Part shown: piece after piece, positions 8,197 through 13,607 of the stretch | How the letters are laid out: each line of letters begins with the position of its first letter | Numbering within the stretch: the stretch's first letter is position 1 | From: Bacteroidetes bacterium UBA955 | GTDB lineage: Bacteria > Bacteroidota > Bacteroidia > NS11-12g > UBA955 | Assembly (NCBI GenBank): GCA_002293105.1 | Contig: DBCP01000148.1 | Span: 17,540-33,678, forward strand | DNA: 16,139 bases | Direction of reading: 5' to 3' | Made by a program: the position numbers and the translations under genes | The notes under the pieces: generated by a model | Seen by the model: the letters and a program-made list of their open reading frames with translations, nothing else | Databases searched by the model: none | What the model was told of the DNA's origin: nothing

Positions 8197-8224
8197 CAAA
8201 GGTCGCCCCATGGGGCGACCTTTG
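8197..8224 (-). terminator. Rho-independent terminator of the rpsF-rpsR-rplI operon
   Basis: A 28-base perfect palindrome (left arm CAAAGGTCGCCCCA) folds into a strong GC-rich hairpin with a minimal loop. On the minus strand it is followed by TCTTTTTATAAG. It starts 18 bases after the rplI stop and separates the ribosomal operon from the RND gene. Confidence 0.9.
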
Positions 8225-8242
8225 CATAAGGTGTTCAGAATA

Positions 8243-8683
8243 TTACTCAGCAATTACTTCGAGGGTAATGCTGGCATTGATATCTTTGAACAAGTTGATG
8301 TTGGCCTCGTAAGAACCTACATTCTTGATGTCATCGAAAACAATCTTGCGACGGTCAACGTCGAATCCTTTGTCTTTCAATACATTGGCAACTTGCAAAC
8401 TGGTAACTGATCCGAAGATTTTACCAGAGGCACCAGCTTTAGCAACCAAGTTGATGGTAGTACCGTTCAACTTTTCTGCCAAGGCTTCGGCGTCTTTGCG
8501 CAACTTGTCCATTTTGAACGCACGCTGACGCATGTCTTCTGCCAACATTTTCAATGCACCTTCGTTGGCCAATTTGGCTTTGCCAGTTGGGATCAAGAAG
8601 TTTCTTGCATATCCATCTTTCACGTTCACAACATCGTCTTTGTGACCGAGATTTTTCACGTCTTGGGTGAGAATGATTTTCAT
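8243..8683 (-). CDS. rplI: 50S ribosomal protein bL9
   Basis: bL9 binds domain V of 23S rRNA near the L1 stalk and helps keep the reading frame. The 146-residue length is usual. The N-terminal domain has the family signature MKIILTQDVKNLGHKDDVVNVKDGYARNFLIP (residues 1-32), followed by the long connecting helix (about 40-75) and a C-terminal domain with GKIFGSVTSLQVANVLKDKGFDVDRRKI. It is the last gene of the rpsF-rpsR-rplI operon, 15 bases after the rpsR stop, and is followed by a strong terminator. A clear Shine-Dalgarno AAGGAG precedes its ATG, unlike most genes in the window. Confidence 0.98.
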   Translation of the reverse strand: MKIILTQDVKNLGHKDDVVNVKDGYARNFLIPTGKAKLANEGALKMLAEDMRQRAFKMDKLRKDAEALAEKLNGTTINLVAKAGASGKIFGSVTSLQVANVLKDKGFDVDRRKIVFDDIKNVGSYEANINLFKDINASITLEVIAE

Positions 8684-8691
8684 GTGTCTAT

Positions 8692-8697
8692 CTCCTT
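8692..8697 (-). promoter_or_regulatory. Strong Shine-Dalgarno sequence of rplI (AAGGAG)
   Basis: On the minus strand AAGGAG lies 8 bases before the rplI ATG in the 15-base rpsR-rplI gap. Most other starts in this window have no such sequence, as expected for Bacteroidota. Confidence 0.75.
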
Positions 8698-8698
8698 C

Positions 8699-8962
8699 TT
8701 ATTTTAAACCGTCGGCCAAGAAAGGCAACAACGCCAGGTGACGTGCTCTTTTGATGGCTACAGAAATTTTACGTTGATACTTCAAAGAAGTACCGGTGAT
8801 ACGACGTGGCAAGATTTTCCCTTGCTCATTCACGAACTTCAACAAAAACTCAGCGTCTTTGTGATCGATGTAGCGAATACCATGCTTTTTGAAGCGACAG
8901 TATTTCTTCTTTTGCAAAACCTGAGGGGTTTGGTTGAAGATGAAGTTTGTTTCTTTGCTCAT
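8699..8962 (-). CDS. rpsR: 30S ribosomal protein bS18
   Basis: bS18 sits on the 30S platform bound to bS6. The 87-residue protein contains the family core [43 protein letters not shown] and [11 protein letters not shown]. The ATG overlaps the rpsF TGA as ATGA, so the two genes are translationally coupled, which suits a 1:1 complex. A consensus AGGAGG lies 7 bases before the ATG, inside the codons for the Glu-rich end of bS6. In Bacteroidota bS18, bS6 and bS21 form the pocket that hides the 16S rRNA 3' tail, which makes this signal notable. Confidence 0.98.
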   Translation of the reverse strand: MSKETNFIFNQTPQVLQKKKYCRFKKHGIRYIDHKDAEFLLKFVNEQGKILPRRITGTSLKYQRKISVAIKRARHLALLPFLADGLK

Positions 8963-9363
8963 AATTCTTCCTCCTCGATAACAACTTTCTTTTTAACAAC
9001 AACTTTCTCGCCTTGTGGAGTTACGGTGCGAAGTTCACCATTGCGCTTGCGCTGGTTGAAATCCACGCCCCAACGATCCAACTTCACTGTGAGGTAACGC
9101 AAAACGCGCTCGTCACGACGGAAAGCCAATTCGAAAGACTTGATGAATTCTGGGTTAGCAGTAAATTCGAACAAGTGATAAAATCCCGTGCCTTTTTTCT
9201 GGATAGGGTAGGCTAGTTTGGTCAGTCCCCAATTTTCTTCGTGGACTAACTTCCCTCCATTGCCGGTGATCAACTCTCTGTAGCCTGCAACAGCATCTTT
9301 CATCTGTTGTTCAGAGAGCACGGGTGTCAAAATGATCACGGTCTCGTACTGGTTGGTATTCAT
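8959..9363 (-). CDS. rpsF: 30S ribosomal protein bS6
   Basis: bS6 binds bS18 and 16S rRNA on the 30S platform. The 134-residue protein begins [20 protein letters not shown] and contains [33 protein letters not shown], the family's central beta hairpin, and [15 protein letters not shown]. The C-terminal extension is Lys/Val-rich, then Glu-rich (VVIEEEEL). It is the first gene of the rpsF-rpsR-rplI operon, with a good promoter 22 bases upstream of the ATG. There is no Shine-Dalgarno sequence, in contrast to the two genes that follow. Its last codons encode the ribosome-binding site of rpsR. Confidence 0.98.
   Translation of the reverse strand: MNTNQYETVIILTPVLSEQQMKDAVAGYRELITGNGGKLVHEENWGLTKLAYPIQKKGTGFYHLFEFTANPEFIKSFELAFRRDERVLRYLTVKLDRWGVDFNQRKRNGELRTVTPQGEKVVVKKKVVIEEEEL
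8970..8975 (-). promoter_or_regulatory. Consensus Shine-Dalgarno sequence of rpsR (AGGAGG) within rpsF
   Basis: AGGAGG on the minus strand lies exactly 7 bases before the rpsR ATG and is formed by the GAG GAG GAA codons of the bS6 tail. It matches the 16S anti-Shine-Dalgarno core perfectly, which is rare in this phylum. Confidence 0.8.
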
Positions 9364-9384
9364 TTGGCTATAAATTTAGGGCTG

Positions 9385-9415
9385 CAAATATAGTGATTTC
9401 TACCTTTATTAACAA
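9385..9415 (-). promoter_or_regulatory. Promoter of rpsF-rpsR-rplI
   Basis: TTG at 9415-9413, a 20-base spacer and TATATTTG at 9392-9385 match the Bacteroidota primary-sigma promoter (-33 TTG, -7 TAnnTTTG). The -7 element ends 21 bases before the ATG. The 15 bases TATATTTGCAGCCCT are identical to those in the rpmH promoter. Confidence 0.8.
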
Positions 9416-9478
9416 GTATTGTCGCATTTTACAATCGCAACCACTCACCTTTGGCCCATCCGACGATTCTCACATCTA

Positions 9479-9763
9479 TCAAGGAACGGGATCATACCCG
9501 CTCCCACCCCATGGATGACAACGGAATATTCGTTTCGCTGTGAGCCAAAAACCTTTGGCAGGACCATGTTTCTTTAAGGCTTCTACACCGTACTGACTGC
9601 AGGTAGGGACGAACCGACAGCTATTCGGCAACAGGGGTGAAAGCAAATATTGATATCCCCGAATGAGGGCCATCAACAAACCGCTGACCATCTTACCGAT
9701 GAAAGACCTTTTTTGACCTCCGGTTGACTGTGTTGACTCAGGGATTTGGCATTTCGAGCACAT
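9479..9763 (-). CDS. yidD: YidD membrane protein insertion factor
   Basis: YidD is a small peripheral inner-membrane protein thought to help YidC insert membrane proteins. The core is intact: [35 protein letters not shown], then [15 protein letters not shown], with the three conserved cysteines. The ATG at 9763 lies inside rnpA (26-base overlap) and gives 94 residues, with about 24 non-conserved ones in front. The in-frame ATG at 9691 would give a 70-residue protein closer to the usual YidD length, so the true start is uncertain. The order rpmH-rnpA-yidD is conserved widely. yidC, often next in other phyla, does not follow here. Confidence 0.93.
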   Translation of the reverse strand: MCSKCQIPESTQSTGGQKRSFIGKMVSGLLMALIRGYQYLLSPLLPNSCRFVPTCSQYGVEALKKHGPAKGFWLTAKRIFRCHPWGGSGYDPVP

Positions 9764-10160
9764 CGTAAATCTTTTTCAAAATTACTTGGTACGACTTTTC
9801 CAACTGTTTCATTTCGGGAAGTTCGCTACCTGTGTACATCAAGGCTATAGCCAGCGTGATGCCTTTCAACTCAATGGCTTGATACAGTGGCAATTTGTTT
9901 TGGCGATAGATTTCTCGCAAACGTCGCTTCACAAAATTCCGATCCACAGCCCGCTTAAACTTCCGTTTGCTTGCGGTAAACACCACTTGTACAGGAACCC
10001 CAGGCACGGGCAATTCCGTAATCAACAAATTGGCCCTCAACGGATATTTGGAAACAAAAACGCCAGACTGAAACAGTCCGGCGATAATTTTTTCACTATT
10101 GAGTTTTTCGGTCTTACCGAAAGCCTGTCCCAAACGATATGGCAACACTTCTGAAGTCAT
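9738..10160 (-). CDS. rnpA: Ribonuclease P protein component
   Basis: RnpA binds the catalytic RNase P RNA and helps it recognise the 5' leader of pre-tRNA. The 140-residue protein has the family signature [25 protein letters not shown] (RNxxKRxxRE core, about residues 67-83), preceded by FTAS in the beta sheet. It begins 26 bases after the rpmH stop and overlaps yidD by 26 bases. No strong Shine-Dalgarno sequence is seen. Expression probably depends on the rpmH promoter. Confidence 0.95.
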   Translation of the reverse strand: MTSEVLPYRLGQAFGKTEKLNSEKIIAGLFQSGVFVSKYPLRANLLITELPVPGVPVQVVFTASKRKFKRAVDRNFVKRRLREIYRQNKLPLYQAIELKGITLAIALMYTGSELPEMKQLEKSYQVILKKIYDVLEMPNP

Positions 10161-10186
10161 TGCCTTGCTTGCACAGACAAAGGCGA

Positions 10187-10348
10187 TTAGCCCTTGTGAC
10201 TGCGCTCGTGAGATACAGTTAGACTAGCACGACCGCGTTTGCGGCGAGCAGCCAAAACCCTACGGCCGTTGCTTGTAGCCATGCGCTCACGGAATCCGTG
10301 ACGGTTTTTACGTTTTCTTGTAGAGGGTTGGTAGGTGCGTTTAGTCAT
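10187..10348 (-). CDS. rpmH: 50S ribosomal protein bL34
   Basis: This is a 53-residue, very basic protein beginning [21 protein letters not shown] and containing [18 protein letters not shown], the diagnostic bL34 signature (residues 23-40). It has a C-terminal extension ([13 protein letters not shown]) of the kind seen in Bacteroidota. It is the first gene of rpmH-rnpA-yidD, with a well-formed promoter 25 bases before the ATG and no Shine-Dalgarno sequence. bL34 is a late assembly protein of the large subunit. The gene is complete; the ATG at 10348 is the only start that fits the family. Confidence 0.98.
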   Translation of the reverse strand: MTKRTYQPSTRKRKNRHGFRERMATSNGRRVLAARRKRGRASLTVSHERSHKG

Positions 10349-10372
10349 GATTGAAAATGCTTAAAAGGGCTG

Positions 10373-10403
10373 CAAATATACAAGGATTCAAATTACTTTG
10401 CAA
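10373..10403 (-). promoter_or_regulatory. Promoter of rpmH-rnpA-yidD
   Basis: TTG at 10403-10401, a 20-base spacer and TATATTTG at 10380-10373 fit the Bacteroidota consensus. The following bases GCAGCCCT are the same as in the rpsF promoter. Confidence 0.8.
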
Positions 10404-10435
10404 CAACACGCTCTTTTTTTTTCTTTATGCGGTAC

Positions 10436-10443
10436 TATCTTTG
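10436..10443 (+). promoter_or_regulatory. Possible -7 element (TATCTTTG) of the PH-like membrane protein gene
   Basis: TATCTTTG fits TAnnTTTG exactly and ends 6 bases before the ATG at 10450. The -33 region is a run of T with no clear TTG at the right distance. The 101-base gap to rpmH (10349-10449) would then hold two divergent promoters. Confidence 0.45.
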
Positions 10444-10449
10444 AACTCG

Positions 10450-10953
10450 ATGAAAAACCCACCGCAATATTCAGAAAAATCAGGCTTTCCCGGCTGGGTT
10501 TTTTGGCTTATTGCCCTCCTACCCGTTTCTATTTTTCTGTATCAGCGATTCATCATGAAATACGCAGAGCCCTTTGATTGGATTGGATTGATCATCATTG
10601 CTGCCGTTGGATGGTTGTTATATGTCATCAAACTCAGCGTGAACATCCATTCGGAAGGCATCGACTATCGGTTTCCACCCTTTCACAACAAGTCCAAACG
10701 AATGATCTGGGAAGACATTGAATCCCTTGAGCTTATGCGGATCAATCCCCTGAGGGAATTTGGGGGTTGGGGTCTTCGTTACGGAAAGCTCGGCACAGCC
10801 TACACCACACGTGGCCGATACATCTTACACATCGTACAGAAAACAGGTAAACCCATCAACCTAACCATCGCTCACCCAGAAAACTTCATTGCTGCCAATT
10901 TACAACAGCAATGGCCTGTGGAACTGCGGACACCCGCAGATCTCAAACAGTAA
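10450..10953 (+). CDS. Small membrane protein with PH-like cytoplasmic domain (DUF6141-like)
   Basis: The ATG at 10450 gives 167 residues; the longer frame from 10351 would run through the rpmH promoter and is rejected. Two membrane helices are visible (WVFWLIALLPVSIFLY, about residues 16-31, and WIGLIIIAAVGWLLYVI, about 43-60), followed by a soluble domain of about 100 residues. This domain contains SVNIHSEGIDYRF, IWEDIESLELMRINPLREFGGWGLRYG and TRGRYILHIVQKTGKPINLTIAHPENF, a pattern like DUF6141/bacterial PH domains, where the GGWGxR stretch is conserved. The function is unknown; PH-like domains of this type may sense or bind lipids or partner proteins. The gene ends 5 bases before the end of the convergent phosphonatase-like gene, with no clear terminator between them. 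Confidence 0.78.
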   Translation: MKNPPQYSEKSGFPGWVFWLIALLPVSIFLYQRFIMKYAEPFDWIGLIIIAAVGWLLYVIKLSVNIHSEGIDYRFPPFHNKSKRMIWEDIESLELMRINPLREFGGWGLRYGKLGTAYTTRGRYILHIVQKTGKPINLTIAHPENFIAANLQQQWPVELRTPADLKQ

Positions 10954-10958
10954 CACTT

Positions 10959-11660
10959 TTATTTGAGGGATCTCCTTAGCCCTGAACTTTTTGGAAAATA
11001 CGCAATCAAGGGCTGTAAATTCGACAGTATCTGAGAATAAGGTGCTGTGCGAAGTTCATCGTACGAATTGGCACCCGTAAGCACGCCTATGTTCCAGGCG
11101 CAACCTGCTGAGAAACCTTCATATAAATCGCTTATTGTATCACCAACCTTCATGACCAAGTGTGAATATTCCACCCCTGAGCGCTTCATGGCCAATCGAA
11201 TCATATCGGGTTGTGGTCTACCAGCATCCACTTCATCGCTTCCGATGTAGCCATGGATCACATTTTCCAATGCCAAGTTTCTCACGATGACGTCGGCAAC
11301 TTCACGATTAAAACCAGTATTCAAGTATACTTTGGCCCCACTATTTCTGATGGCTTCGAACAATTCTGCCGCATAAGGCATTAGTTCGATACTGCCTTTG
11401 ACGCCATACTTCTCAATCAACTGTTGGTTAAAAAACGCCACCAACTCATCAATAATATCTGCCGTAACCATGGTTTTGTTCAACGAACAAAGCTGTTCAA
11501 AAGCCGTTTTCTTGGGAATACCCATGACTTTATTGGCTTGATCCATGGTGATGTCAATATTCAATTTCCATTTCATGGCATCAATTGCTGCTTGTTGCAC
11601 CAATCCAAAATCATTCACGGTTGTCCCCGCCATGTCCATTACTACCAGTTGTGGTTTCAT
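10959..11660 (-). CDS. Phosphonatase-like HAD hydrolase (PhnX-related, TIGR03351 type)
   Basis: HAD-superfamily enzymes of this clade are the closest relatives of PhnX, which hydrolyses the C-P bond of phosphonoacetaldehyde. The ATG at 11660 gives 233 residues (MKPQLVVMDMAGTTV); the longer reading from 11738 adds 26 unsupported residues. Motif I is DMAGTTVND with nucleophile D9 and alanine at position 11, where phosphatases have a second Asp and PhnX has Ala. K50 in KVMGIPKKTAF lines up with the Schiff-base lysine of PhnX cap domains. T115 (motif II), R148 in DAGRPQPDM (motif III place) and D174/D178 in GDTISD (motif IV) are present. It is divergent from the ATP-grasp gene. The exact substrate is unproven; a phosphonate aldehyde is likely. 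Confidence 0.88.
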   Translation of the reverse strand: MKPQLVVMDMAGTTVNDFGLVQQAAIDAMKWKLNIDITMDQANKVMGIPKKTAFEQLCSLNKTMVTADIIDELVAFFNQQLIEKYGVKGSIELMPYAAELFEAIRNSGAKVYLNTGFNREVADVIVRNLALENVIHGYIGSDEVDAGRPQPDMIRLAMKRSGVEYSHLVMKVGDTISDLYEGFSAGCAWNIGVLTGANSYDELRTAPYSQILSNLQPLIAYFPKSSGLRRSLK

Positions 11661-11731
11661 GAGTACAAAGGAACCCTGCAATTGAGAACTTAAAATTAAA
11701 TCTCTGTTAAATACAACAATCACGAAAAAGG

Positions 11732-11747
11732 GTAACATCGATGTAAC
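11732..11747. promoter_or_regulatory. Repeat/dyad in the divergent region (GTAAC-ATCGAT-GTAAC)
   Basis: Two direct GTAAC repeats flank ATCGAT; the centre ACATCGATGT is a 10-base palindrome. It lies in the 123-base gap (11661-11783) between the phosphonatase-like and ATP-grasp genes, 36 bases before the ATP-grasp ATG. It could be an operator, but the site is short and may be chance. Confidence 0.25.
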
Positions 11748-11783
11748 AATCTGGCCAAATCACGTTGAGTAATTGCGTCCTTT

Positions 11784-12731
11784 ATGAAGATCGCCATTTT
11801 ATACGCTGAAAGTCGATTTACACCTTGGAGAGAAAACATCGACACCAAAACTGTTATTCATCTTTACAAATCCTTACCCAAAAGCTCAGAGGGTACCATC
11901 ATTCACATGACGAAGCCCAACGAAGAATTGGGTAAATTGCTATCGAAATTCGACTTCGTAATCAACTTATGTTATGGATATTCCCATTTATCACAAGCTG
12001 ACGTGGCAGAGTGGCTAGACCAAAACAACATCAAACATTTGAGCAGCGGTGGCATTCAGCAACAAATGGCTCAGGACAAGTTGTTTGTAGAAAATGCACT
12101 TATCGATCACGAGGTTGCTGTTCCTAAGTCCATTCAACAACTATCGGAAATCAGTCAAGGTTTGTATATCTCAAAACCACGCAAAGGCGGATGTCATCGC
12201 GGTATTGAAATCACCGACGCGCAAACAGCATTTGAAAAGTTTGAATCAAATTGTTCCGAAGGCAAGCTCACACAGCCTTATCTCATCGGGCGAGAATTTA
12301 GTGTTGCCATTATTCCCAACGAGACCGGAACAGGCTTTGAAACTTTGCCACCGCTAGAAGTTATCCCTTATCCGAAAAGAACCATTTATTTGGCGGGGCA
12401 ATCGCATGGCAAAACAAGAAAAAACTACCACCCCATCCTAACAACCATAGAAAAAAACAACATCATCGATGGATGTCTCACCGCACACAACGCGCTAGGA
12501 TTGACTTTCTTTTCGAGGATCGATGTGCGATTGGTTGGTGACACAGCTTTCATTTTGGACGTAAACACCATGCCCAACATGCATCCTACGAAAAGCATGT
12601 TACCGGGGCTCCTAAAAACCCACAAGATTGGGATGCGTGAATTTATGCGGCGATTAATTTCGATGGGGCAACGCATTTACAGTACAGATAAGTCGCGAGA
12701 ATTTGCGGATTATAAACCAATAAATGGGTGA
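11784..12731 (+). CDS. ATP-grasp ligase, D-alanine--D-alanine ligase-like
   Basis: ATP-grasp ligases of this fold join a carboxylate to an amine through an acyl-phosphate. The 315-residue protein shows the fold from its N-terminus (MKIAILYAES; NLCYGYSHLSQADVAEWL, about residues 61-78, like the substrate loop of Ddl enzymes). It has K100 and K131 in SKPRKGGCHRG (nucleotide-binding lysines and glycine-rich loop), GREFSVAII (169-177), D247 in SRIDVRL and DVNTMPNM (259-266). The last motif differs from the usual ExNxxPG: Glu is Asp259 and the Gly is Asn265. It is shorter and more divergent than true Ddl, and no mur genes are adjacent, so cell-wall D-Ala-D-Ala synthesis is unlikely. In this locus it might ligate an aminophosphonate or amino acid, which is inference. 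Confidence 0.83.
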   Translation: MKIAILYAESRFTPWRENIDTKTVIHLYKSLPKSSEGTIIHMTKPNEELGKLLSKFDFVINLCYGYSHLSQADVAEWLDQNNIKHLSSGGIQQQMAQDKLFVENALIDHEVAVPKSIQQLSEISQGLYISKPRKGGCHRGIEITDAQTAFEKFESNCSEGKLTQPYLIGREFSVAIIPNETGTGFETLPPLEVIPYPKRTIYLAGQSHGKTRKNYHPILTTIEKNNIIDGCLTAHNALGLTFFSRIDVRLVGDTAFILDVNTMPNMHPTKSMLPGLLKTHKIGMREFMRRLISMGQRIYSTDKSREFADYKPING

Positions 12732-12800
12732 AATTCACAAAAAACAACATTGAAATAACGCAGAAACAACAAACACGCTTTTAGTTCGATTGCTCAAGCC

Positions 12801-13538
12801 ATGTCAAATCTACTTCCCAAACTCGTTTTAATTCCGTTGGTGGATTTGGTTATCGCTGATGCAAAACCCATTGTGTCAATTTTCCAAAGCAACTTCAAAT
12901 CCGAGCAAATTTCTTGCGATGATTGGGCGATAGGGGAATTGATTGGCAAGCCAATACAGGAAGTGATTCACACGATGTGTCATCGCAGTCGAGCCAATTG
13001 CAGCGAAGACAAAATCCTCACACTAACAAAAAATATCACGCATCAATTGAACGCTTACTTTGGCACCGTCACGAATACCGCATATTCCAAAGAAGTAGAT
13101 ATATTCTTACATTCACTCCAAGGCAAAGGGATAAAAGTTGGACTCACCTCCTGGTTGAGCAAGGAGACAACCCAAATCGCGCTGAAAGCCGCGAATTTAC
13201 TAGATCGCATCGATTGTTTCAGCCACTTTAGCGCGGGTTACCATCATGGCACATCCCCTGATATCATCTTCACATTGATGAGACAGATGGGTATTTCAAA
13301 CAACGAACACGTAGCCAATTTGGGTAAAACCAAGTATGATGCATTGCGCGGATACCATGCACAGTGCAAATGGAACATCCTTATCGCAGAGGATAAAGAA
13401 AATGTGCGATGGAATGCCTACCCTAACACGGCAATTGTGGGATCACTGAGAGAGGCAACCGCTGAAATCCTGAGTAAATCTGCAGGTTCTGACTTTTTCA
13501 AAATCTTAAACAATAAAAATCGAAAACGCGGGAAATAA
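12801..13538 (+). CDS. Degenerate phosphonatase-like HAD protein (likely pseudoenzyme)
   Basis: This 245-residue protein aligns with the phosphonatase-like hydrolase at 10959-11660 along most of its length: same N-terminal strand (PKLVLIPL against PQLVVMDM), ELIGKPIQEVIHTMC against KVMGIPKKTAFEQLC, KVGLTSWLSKE against KVYLNTGFNRE, HVANLGKTKYDALRGYHAQC against LVMKVGDTISDLYEGFSAGC. The catalytic residues are gone: nucleophile Asp is Pro12, the Ala-Gly-Thr-Thr part of motif I is lost, the Schiff-base Lys is Ile52, the Arg of GRP is Thr, and the first Asp of GDTxxD is Lys176. The frame is intact with normal codon use, so it is a maintained protein, not a decayed gene. It starts 69 bases after the ATP-grasp gene. 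A binding, scaffold or regulatory role is likely; the ligand is unknown. Confidence 0.72.
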   Translation: MSNLLPKLVLIPLVDLVIADAKPIVSIFQSNFKSEQISCDDWAIGELIGKPIQEVIHTMCHRSRANCSEDKILTLTKNITHQLNAYFGTVTNTAYSKEVDIFLHSLQGKGIKVGLTSWLSKETTQIALKAANLLDRIDCFSHFSAGYHHGTSPDIIFTLMRQMGISNNEHVANLGKTKYDALRGYHAQCKWNILIAEDKENVRWNAYPNTAIVGSLREATAEILSKSAGSDFFKILNNKNRKRGK

Positions 13539-13570
13539 CTTTTACTTAACACCAAACACCCATTAATCAA

Positions 13571-13607
13571 ACAGTGAAACGATTACTTCGCTTTATAATT
13601 TCACTGT
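13571..13607. promoter_or_regulatory. Inverted repeat overlapping the start codon of the PHP gene
   Basis: ACAGTGAAA (13571-13579) and TTTCACTGT (13599-13607) form a perfect 9-bp inverted repeat with a 19-base AT-rich spacer. The right arm covers the first bases of the GTG start at 13606. It could be a repressor operator or, in RNA, a hairpin that hides the start. Confidence 0.45.

Noticed and set aside
9364..9478. Possible small RNA or tRNA between rpsF and yidD
   Set aside because: No cloverleaf or stable hairpin was found; the only clear signal is the rpsF promoter.
10351..10449. N-terminal extension of the PH-like membrane protein
   Set aside because: This stretch contains the rpmH promoter and a TAnnTTTG box for the gene itself; the ATG at 10450 gives a natural membrane-protein N-terminus.
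11661..11738. N-terminal extension of the phosphonatase-like hydrolase
   Set aside because: HAD proteins of this clade begin just before motif I; the extra 26 residues have no counterpart and occupy the divergent regulatory region.
12732..12800. Promoter before the degenerate HAD gene
   Set aside because: No TAnnTTTG box with a spaced TTG was found; read-through from the ATP-grasp gene is equally possible.
12801..13538. Pseudogene rather than pseudoenzyme
   Set aside because: The frame is uninterrupted, has the full family length and retains fold-determining positions; only catalytic residues are replaced, which argues for selection on a non-catalytic role.
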